From Anastatus disparis (lineage: Eukaryota > Arthropoda > Insecta > Hymenoptera > Eupelmidae): a stretch of 64,000 bases of DNA. Made by a program: the position numbers and the translations under genes. Below are positions 55,255 through 64,000 of the stretch, one piece after another. Where the stretch lies: NCBI GenBank assembly GCA_017163975.1, contig JAFFSR010000363.1, positions 1,268,001 to 1,332,000 of the forward strand. Reading direction: 5' to 3'. The notes beneath the pieces are model-generated. The model ran no database searches. It had not been told where the DNA came from and was given only the letters and a program-made list of their open reading frames with translations. Numbering within the stretch: the stretch's first letter is position 1; every line of letters starts with the position of its first letter.

Positions 55255-58200
55255 GTTCTCTACTCCCGCTGATATTCATACCTCTAAAAATAAACGGGAG
55301 AAAAGTACTTTTCGCCCGCACATTCTATTTCTCTTAAATAAAGCAGAAGAAGCGTAGTTTTTTTTCGAAATGCAGAGGGCGTAAAGTTCTTTACTCCCTC
55401 TGATATAAATACCTCTAAAAAGAAGCGGGAGAAAAATACTTTTTGCCCGCACATTCTATTTCTCTTAAATGGAGCAGAAGAAGCGTAGTATTTTTTTGAA
55501 ATTCAGAGGGCGTAAAGTTCTTTACTCCCGCTGATATTAATACCTCTAGAAATAAGCGGGAGCAATGTACTTTTCTCCCGCACATTCTATTTCTCTTAAA
55601 TGAAGCTAGAGAAGTGTATTTTTTTTCGAAATTCAGAGGGCGTAAAGTTCTTTACTCTCGCTGATATTAATACCTCTAAAAATAAGCGGAAGAAAAGTAC
55701 TTTTCTCCCGCACATTCTATTTTTCTTAAATGAAGCAATAGAAGTGTATTTGTCTTTCGAAGTTCAGAGAGCGTAAAGTTCTTTACTCCCACTGATATTA
55801 ATACCTCTAAAAATAAGCGGGAGAAAAGTACTTTTCTTCAGCACATTCTATTTCTCTTAAATAAAGCAGAAAAAGCGTAGTTTTTTTACCGAATTCAGAG
55901 GGCGTAAAGTACTTTTCTCCCGCTTATTTTTAGAGGTATTAATATCAGCGGGAGTGAAGAACTTTACGCCCTCTGAATTTCGAAAAAAAACTACGCTTCT
56001 TCTGCTTCATTTAAGAGAAATAGAATGTGCGGGAGAAAAGTACATTTCTCCCGCTTATTTTTAGAGGTATTAATATCAGTGGGAGTAAAGAACTTTACGC
56101 CCTCTGAACTTCGAAAAAAAAATACGCTTCTCCTGCTTTATTTAAAAGAAATAGAATGTGCGGGAGAAAAATACTTTTCTCCCGCTTATTTTTAGAGGTA
56201 TTAATATCAGCGAGAGTAAAGAACTTTACGCCCTCTAAATTTCGAAAAAAAAAATACGCTTCTTCTGCTTCATTTAAGAGAAATAGAATGTGCGGGCGAA
56301 AAGTACTTTTCTCCCGCTTATTTTTAGAGGTACCAATATCAGCGGGAGTAAAGATTTTTACGCCCTCTGAATTTCGAAAAAAAATACACTTCTTCTGCTT
56401 CATTTAAGAGAAATAGAATGTGCGGGAGAAAAGTACATTTCTTCCGCTTATTTTTAGAAGTATTAATATCAGTGGGAGTAAAGAACTTAACGCCCTCTGA
56501 ACTTCGAAAAAAAATACGCTTCTCCTGCTTTATTTAAGAGAAATAGAATGTGCGGGAGAAAAGTACTTTTCTCCCGCTTATTTTTAGAGGTATTAATATC
56601 AGCGAGAGTAAAGAACTTTACGCCCTCTGAATTTCGAAAAAAAACTACGCTTCTTCTGCTTCATTTAAGAGAAATAGAATGTGCGGGAGAAAAGTACATT
56701 TCTCCCGCTTATTTTTAGAGGTATTAATATCAGTGGGAGTAAAGAACTTTACGCCCTCTGAACTTCGAAAAAAAAATACGCTTCTCCTGCTTTATTTAAA
56801 AGAAATAGAATGTGCGGGGAGAAAATACTTTTCTCCCGCTTATTTTTAGAGGTATTAATATCAGCGAGAGTAAAGAACTTTACGCCCTCTAAATTTCGAA
56901 AAAAAAAATACGCTTCTTCTGCTTCATTTAAGAGAAATAGAATGTGCGGGCGAAAAGTACTTTTCTCCCGCTTATTTTTAGAGGTACCAATATCAGCGGG
57001 AGTAAAGATTTTTACGCCCTCTGAATTTCGAAAAAAAATACACTTCTTCTGCTTCATTTAAGAGAAATAGAATGTGCGGGAGAAAAGTACATTTCTTCCG
57101 CTTATTTTTAGAAGTATTAATATCAGTGGGAGTAAAGAACTTAACGCCCTCTGAACTTCGAAAAAAAATACGCTTCTCCTGCTTTATTTAAGAGAAATAG
57201 AATGTGCGGGAGAAAAGTACTTTTCTCCCGCTTATTTTTAGAGGTATTAATATCAGCGGGAGTAAAGATTTTTACGCCCCTGAATTTCGAAAAAAACTAC
57301 ACTTCTTCTGCTTCATTTAAGAGAAATAGAATGTGCGGGAGAAAAGTACATTTCTCCCGCTTATTTTTAGAGGTATTAATATCAGTGGGAGTAAAGAACT
57401 TTACGCCCTCTGAACTTCGAAAAAAAAAATACGCTTCTCCTGCTTTATTTAAGAGAAATAGAATGTGCGGGAGAAAAGTACTTTTCTCCCGCTTATTTTT
57501 AGAGGTATTAATATCAGCGAGAGTAAAGAACTTTACGCCCTCTAAATTTCGAAAAAAAAATACGCTTCTTCTGCTTCATTTAAGAGAAATAGAATGTGCG
57601 GGAGAAAAGTACATTTCTCCCGCTAATGTTTAGAGGTATCAATATCAGCGGAAGGAAAGAACTTTACGCTCTCTGAATTTCGAAAAAAAATACGCTGTAT
57701 CTGCTTCATTTAAGAGAATAGAATGTGCGGAAGAAAAGTACATTTCTTCCGCTTATTTTTAGAAGTATTAATATCAGTGGGAGTAAAGAACTTAACGCCC
57801 TCTGAATTTCGAAAAAAATACGCTTCTCCTGCTTTATTTAAGAGAAATAGAATGTGCGGGAGAAAAGTACTTTTCTCCCGCTTATTTTTAGAGGTATTAA
57901 TATCAGCGGGAGTAAAGAACTTTACGCCCTCTGAATTTCGAAAAAAAACTACGCTTCTTCCGCTTCATTGAAGAGATAGAATGTGCGGAAGAAAAGTACT
58001 TTTCTCCCGCTTTTTTTCAGAGGTATTAATATCAGCGTGAGTAAAGATTTTTACGCCTTCTGAATTTCGAAAAAAAAATACACTTCTTCTGCTTCATTTA
58101 AGAGAAATAGAATGTGCGGGCGAAAAGTACTTTCCTCCCGCTTATTTTTAGAAGTATCAATATCAGTGGGAGGAAAGAACTTTACGCTCTCTGAATTTCG

Positions 58201-61200
58201 AAAAAAAAATACGCTTCTCCTGCTTTATTTAAGAGAAATAGAATGTGCGGGAGAAAAGTACTTTTCTCACGCTTATTTTTAGAGGTATTAATATCAGCGA
58301 GAGTAAAGAACTTTACGCCCTCTAAATTTCGAAAAAAATACGCTTCTTCTGCTTCATTTAAGAGAAATAGAATGTGCGGGAGAAAAGTACATTTCTCCCG
58401 CTTATTTTTAGAGGTATTAATATCAGTGGGAGTAAAGAACTTTACGCCCTCTGAACTTCGAAAAAAAAATACGCTTCTCCTGCTTTATTTAAAAGAAATA
58501 GAATGTGCGGGAGAAAAATACTTTTCTCCCGCTTATTTTTAGAGGTATTAATATCAGCGAGAGTAAAGAACTTTACGCCCTCTAAATTTCGAAAAAAAAA
58601 ATACGCTTCTTCTGCTTCATTTAAGAGAAATAGAATGTGCGGGCGAAAAGTACTTTTCTCCCGCTTATTTTTAGAGGTACCAATATCAGCGGGAGTAAAG
58701 ATTTTTACGCCCTCTGAATTTCGAAAAAAAAATACACTTCTTCTGCTTCATTTAAGAGAAATAGAATGTGCGGGAGAAAAGTACATTTCTTCCGCTTATT
58801 TTTAGAAGTATTAATATCAGTGGGAGTAAAGAACTTAACGCCCTCTGAACTTCGAAAAAAAAATACGCTTCTCCTGCTTTATTTAAGAGAAATAGAATGT
58901 GCGGGAGAAAAGTACTTTTCTCCCGCTTATTTTTAGAGGTATTAATATCAGCGAGAGTAAAGAACTTTACGCCCTCTGAATTTCGAAAAAAAACTACGCT
59001 TCTTCTGCTTCATTTAAGAGAAATAGAATGTGCGGGAGAAAAGTACATTTCTCCCGCTTATTTTTAGAGGTATTAATATCAGTGGGAGTAAAGAACTTTA
59101 CGCCCTCTGAACTTCGAAAAAAAAATACGCTTCTCCTGCTTTATTTAAAAGAAATAGAATGTGCGGGAGAAAAATACTTTTCTCCCGCTTATTTTTAGAG
59201 GTATTAATATCAGCGAGAGTAAAGAACTTTACGCCCTCTAAATTTCGAAAAAAAAATACGCTTCTTCTGCTTCATTTAAGAGAAATAGAATGTGCGGGAG
59301 AAAAGTACATTTCTCCCGCTAATGTTTAGAGGTATCAATATCAGCGGAAGGAAAGAACTTTACGCTCTCTGAATTTCGAAAAAAAAATACGCTGTATCTG
59401 CTTCATTTAAGAGAAATAGAATGTGCGGAAGAAAAGTACATTTCTTCCGCTTATTTTTAGAAGTATTAATATCAGTGGGAGTAAAGAACTTAACGCCCTC
59501 TGAATTTCGAAAAAAAATACGCTTCTCCTGCTTTATTTAAGAGAAATAGAATGTGCGGGAGAAAAGTACTTTTCTCCCGCTTATGTTTAGAGGTATTAAT
59601 ATCAGCGGGAGTAAAGAACTTTACGCCCTCTGAATTTCGAAAAAAAACTACGCTTCTTCCGCTTCATTGAAGAGATAGAATGTGCGGAAGAAAAGTACTT
59701 TTCTCCCGCTTTTTTTCAGAGGTATTAATATCAGCGTGAGTAAAGATTTTTACGCCTTCTGAATTTCGAAAAAAAAATACACTTCTTCTGCTTCATTTAA
59801 GAGAAATAGAATGTGCGGGCGAAAAGTACTTTCCTCCCGCTTATTTTTAGAAGTATCAATATCAGTGGGAGGAAAGAACTTTACGCTCTCTGAATTTCGA
59901 AAAAAAAATACGCTTCTCCTGCTTTATTTAAGAGAAATAGAATGTGCGGGAGAAAAGTACTTTTCTCACGCTTATTTTTAGAGGTATTAATATCAGCGAG
60001 AGTAAAGAACTTTACGCCCTCTAAATTTCGAAAAAAATACGCTTCTTCTGCTTCATTTAAGAGAAATAGAATGTGCGGGAGAAAAGTACATTTCTCCCGC
60101 TTATGTTTAGAGGTATCAATATCAGCGGGAGAAAAGAACTTTACGCTCTCTGAATTTCGAAAAAAAAATACGCTTTATCTGCTTCATTTAAGAGAAATAG
60201 AATGTGCGGGAGAAAAGTACATTTCTCCCGCTTATTTTTAGAGGTATTAATATCAGTGGGAGTAAAGAACTTTACGCCCTCTGAACTTCGAAAAAAAAAT
60301 ACGCTTCTCCTGCTTTATTTAAAAGAAATAGAATGTGCGGGAGAAAAATACTTTTCTCCCGCTTATTTTTAGAGGTATTAATATCAGCGAGAGTAAAGAA
60401 CTTTACGCCCTCTAAATTTCGAAAAAAAAAATACGCTTCTTCTGCTTCATTTAAGAGAAATAGAATGTGCGGGTGAAAAGTACTTTTCTCCCGCTTATTT
60501 TTAGAGGTACCAATATCAGCGGGAGTAAAGATTTTTACGCCCTCTGAATTTCGAAAAAAAATACGCTTTATCTGCTTCATTTAAGAGAAATAGAAAGTGC
60601 GGGAGAAAAGAACGTTTCATCCGCTTATTTTTAGAGGTATTAATATTAGTGGGAGTAAAGAACTTTACGCCCTCTGAATTTGGAAAAAAAAATACGCTTT
60701 TTCTGCTTTATTTAAGAGAAATAGAATGTGCGGGAGAAAAGTACATTTCTCCCGCTTATTTTTAGAGGTATTAATATCAGCGGGAGTAAAGAACTTTATT
60801 CCCTCCAAATTTTGAAAAAAAAATACACTTCTGCTTCATTTAAGAGAAATAGAATGTGCGGGAGAAAAGTACATTTCTCCCGCTTATGTTTAGAGGTATT
60901 AATATCAGCGAGAGTAAAGAACTTTACGCCCTCTGAATTTCGAAAAAAAACTACGCTTCTTCTGCTTCATTTAAGAGATAGAATGTGCGGAAGAAAAGTA
61001 CTTTTCTCCCGCTTATTTTTAGAGGTCTTAATATCAGCGGGAGTAAAGATTTTTACGCCCTCTGCATTTCGAAAAAAAACTACACTTCTTCTGCTTCATT
61101 TAAGAGATAGAATGTGCGGAAGAAAAGTACTTTTCTCCCGCTTTTTTTCAGAGGTATTAATATCAGCGGGAGTAAAGATTTTTACGCCCTCTGAATTTCG

Positions 61201-63150
61201 AAAAAAAAATACACTTCTTCTGCTTCATCTAAAAGAAATAAAATGTGCGGGCGAAAAGTACTTTTCTACTGCTTATTTTTAGAGGTTTCAATATCAGCGG
61301 GAGGAAAGAACTTTACGCTCTCTGAATTTCGAAAAGAAAATACGCTTTATCTGCTTCATTTAAAAGAAATAGAATGTACGGGAGAAAAGTACATTTTTCC
61401 CGCTTTTTTTTAGAGGTATTAATATCAGTGGGAGTAAAGAATTTTACGCCCTCTGAACTTCGAAAAAAAAATACGCTTCTTCTGCTTCATTCAAGAGAAA
61501 TAGAATGTGCGGGAGAAAAGTACTTTTCTCCCGCTTATTTTTAGAGGTATTAATATCAGCGGGAGTAAAGAACTTTATTCCCTCTGAATTTTGAAAAAAA
61601 AATACACTTCTTCTGCTTCATTTAAGAGAAATAGAATGTGCGGGAGAAAAGTACATTTCTCCCGCTTATTTTTAGAGGTATCAATATTAGCGGGAGGAAA
61701 GCACTTTACGCTCTCTGAATTTCGAAAAAAAAATACGCTTTATCTGCTTCATTTAAGAGAAATAGAATGTGCGGGAGAAAAGTACATTTCTCCCGCTTAT
61801 TTTTAGAGGTATTAATATCAGCGGGAGTAAAGAACTTTATTCCCTCCGAATTTTGAAAAAAAAATACACTTCTTCTGCTTCATTTAAGAGAAATAGAATG
61901 TGCGGGAGAAAAGTACATTTCTCCCGCTTATGTTTAGAGGTATTAATATCAGCGAGAGTAAAGAACTTTATGCCCCCTGAATTTCGAAAAAAAACTACGC
62001 TTCTTCTGCTTCATTTAAGAGATAGAATGTGCGGAAGAAAAGTACTTTTCTCCCGCTTATTTTTAGAGGTCTTAATATCAGCGGGAGTAAAGATTTTTAC
62101 GCCCTCTGCATTTCGAAAAAAAAGTACACTTCTTCTGCTTCATTTAAGAGATAGAATGTGCGGAAGAAAAGTACTTTTCTCCCGCTTTTTTTCAGAGGTA
62201 TTAATATCAGCGGGAGTAAAGATTTTTACGCCCTCTGAATTTCGAAAAAAAAATACACTTCTTCTGCTTTGTCTAAAAGAAATAAAATGTGCGGGCGAAA
62301 AGTACATTTCTCCCGCTTATGTTTAGAGGTATTAATATCAGCGAGAGTAAAGAACTTTACGCCCTCTAAATTTCGAAAAAAAAATACGCTTTTTCTGCTT
62401 CATTTAAGAGAAATAGAATGTGCGGGAGAAAAGTACTTTTCGCCCGCTTATTTTTAGAGGTATTAATATCAGCGGGAGTAAAGAACTTTATTCCCTCTGA
62501 ATTTTGAAAAAAAAATACACTTCTTCTGCTTCATTTAAGAGAAATAGAATGTGCGGGAGAAAAGTACATTTCTCCCGCTTATGTTTAGAGGTATTAATAT
62601 CAGCGAGAGTAAAGAACTTTACGCCCTCTAAATTTCGAAAAAAAATACGCTTTTTCTGCTTCATTTAAGAGAAATAGAATGTGCGGGAGAAAAGTACTTT
62701 TCGCCCGCTTATTTTTAGAGGTATTAATATCAGCGGGAGTAAAGAACTTCATTCCCTCTGAATTTCGAAAAAAAAATACACTTCTTCTGCTTCATTTAAG
62801 AGAAATAGAATGTGCGGGAGAAAAGTACATTTCTCCCGCTTATGTTTAGAGGTATTAATATCAGCGAGAGTAAAGAACTTTACGCCCTCTAAATTTCGAA
62901 AAAAACTACGCTTTTTCTGCTTCATTTAAGAGAAATAGAATGTGCGGGAGAAAAGTACTTTTCTCCCGCTTATTTTTAGAGGTATTAATATCAGCGGGAG
63001 TAAAGAACTTTATTCCCTCTGAATTTCGAAAAAAATACACTTCTTCTGCTTCATTTAAGAGAAATAGAATGTGCGGGCGAAAAGTACTTTTCTCCCGCTT
63101 ATGTTTAGAGGTATTAATATCAGTGGGAGTAAAGAACTATCAGCGGGAGT
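55255..63150. repeat. ~130-bp palindrome-containing satellite array, about 60 units
   Basis: Each unit holds a perfect palindrome with arms GCGGGAGAAAAGT, then TTTTTAGAGGTATTAATATC, AGTAAAGAACTTTACGCCCT, TTCGAAAAAAAATACGCTTC and CATTTAAGAGAAATAGAATG. Units to the left of about 55,905 run in the opposite direction to those on the right. Higher-order duplication is visible: blocks repeat at offsets of about 654 bp (56,095 and 56,749), 1,699 bp (58,243 and 59,942) and 1,041 bp (60,728 and 61,769). The many 60-185 aa frames with MCGRKVLFSRLFLEVLIS are artefacts of the repeat. Confidence 0.92.
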
Positions 63151-63508
63151 AAAGTATATAAATGCACATATGTTCATTCTTTCATAAAAACATATAGAGT
63201 TTATAATTACAGATTCATCTAGTTGAAACATGTATTATTTCTTATATTTAGTTTCATTACATGATTTTTAAAAAATTACATGATTAATTGTACCAATACA
63301 TTACTAACTTCATCACATGATTTCATCACATGATTTAGTTACATGATTTCGTTACATGATTTAATCATGTAATTTAATCACATGATTTTTTTCAATAGGG
63401 TAATATCTATCGGGGACTGCTATTTTTTTTCTTGTTATACCGGATAGTGTTTACATAAATGATGAAAAACGCTATTAGACAAAGACAAATAGTTCGGCCC
63501 CTTCTTAA

Positions 63509-64000
63509 GTAATTTCAAATAGTTATTTTATTATTCTAAAATATTCAAATTGAAAATTAACAAAAAATGTGTATTTTAATCTTATGGTTTTTTCATTTAA
63601 ATTTCGTATTTCATATATATAAAATACATTTGTGAAGATATTTTTATTAGAAGTAACCACAAAATTTTTTTAAGCGTGTTTCACGTAAAAATTAATTTCA
63701 TAATTCGAATTCATGGTCATATAATAAGGTCTGGAAATTATAGTTGTTACTTAGATCCCAGTTCTCAGTTTATTTATATCAAATATCGTACTATCTTTAT
63801 TTCTCTTATGAAAATAGAGAAAGAAATAGTCACTTGTTGGAATAAATTATACGCTTTTTTACTTTAAGCACATGTGTACATATATTTTTATATTATGTTT
63901 CATTAAATTATTTTCAATTTTATTTAGTACTAAAAATTAAATTAAATTAATTCATTCTCATTTACTTAAAATAAATCATTTATACATAATAATATAATAA
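63509..64000. other. AT-rich flank, no recognised feature
   Basis: A 63-aa open frame at 63,676-63,867 has no recognised motif. Nothing else is supported. Confidence 0.35.

Larger units (their letters stand above)
54690..63508. mobile_element. 8.8-kb TTAA-bounded inverted-repeat transposon carrying a satellite array
   Basis: The left end is TTAAGAAGGGGCCGAACTAT; the right end is its reverse complement with one mismatch (CTTAAGAAGGGGCCGAACTA). The inverted repeats extend for about 400 bp (54,690 to ~55,260, less a nested insertion, and ~63,150-63,508) and include TAATAGCGTTTTTCATCATT and several 12-bp AATCATGTAACG-type repeats. No transposase is visible. The interior is almost wholly a ~130-bp tandem satellite. 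TTAA edges suggest piggyBac-like mobilisation, by inference. Confidence 0.82.

Noticed and set aside
55255..63150. CRISPR-like array
   Set aside because: The spacing is uniform, but the 'spacers' are themselves repeats of the same 130-bp unit, there are no cas genes, and the context is eukaryotic.
56095..63152. Family of ~100-aa repeated proteins (MCGRKVLFSRLF type)
   Set aside because: The frames run through the palindromic satellite, appear on both strands, and break irregularly with repeat length; there is no promoter or conserved start.

Overview
The window is AT-rich nuclear DNA of an arthropod, most likely an insect. Reasons: eukaryotic introns with GT..AG borders, TATA plus TCAGT-type initiators, decayed LINE and Helitron genes, a DUF4817-type fragment, many palindromic MITEs and long AT/GT microsatellites. 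The order or species cannot be told from the sequence. No ordinary host gene was recognised; almost everything supportable is mobile DNA.

The core is a nest of two Polinton/Maverick elements. The outer one (element 2) runs 12,454-51,081 and is flanked by a perfect 6-bp duplication, GACTAT. The inner one (element 1) runs 12,713-31,151, is flanked by CACACA, and sits about 20 bp inside the left hairpin terminus of element 2. Element 1 reads on the minus strand and element 2 on the plus strand, so the pair looks head-to-head. Each carries the full Polinton set in the same order: a small spliced gene, protein-primed DNA polymerase B, FtsK/HerA-type packaging ATPase, two small structural or accessory proteins, a parvovirus-type phospholipase A2 protein, an integrase with chromodomain, minor capsid (penton-like) protein, a Gly-rich basic protein, double-jelly-roll major capsid protein, an RNase H-like unknown, an adenain-type cysteine protease, and a terminal unknown. 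Element 1 is the better preserved: ATPase, integrase, PLA2, Gly-rich protein and major capsid are open, while the polymerase, minor capsid and terminal gene are broken. Element 2 is more decayed, with stops, frameshifts, two TE insertions and lost catalytic residues.

The most novel content is accessory. Both elements encode a short protein resembling the PPP1R15/GADD34 eIF2alpha-phosphatase regulatory core, with a PP1-docking KxVxF motif, and the gene is flipped relative to the polymerase between the two elements. The termini fold into near-complete hairpins. Each element also has an outward-facing, unrecognised gene at its polymerase end (29,636-30,520 and 31,368-31,709).

Left flank (1-12,447): a LINE remnant, small inverted-repeat elements, a 3.2-kb TA-flanked element with a DUF4817-like ORF, a GGGCCC/AATATTTTTT minisatellite and a dead Helitron split by a MITE. 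Right flank (51,088-64,000): a LINE inserted in a MITE, another MITE, and an 8.8-kb TTAA-bounded inverted-repeat transposon filled with about 60 copies of a ~130-bp palindromic satellite unit.
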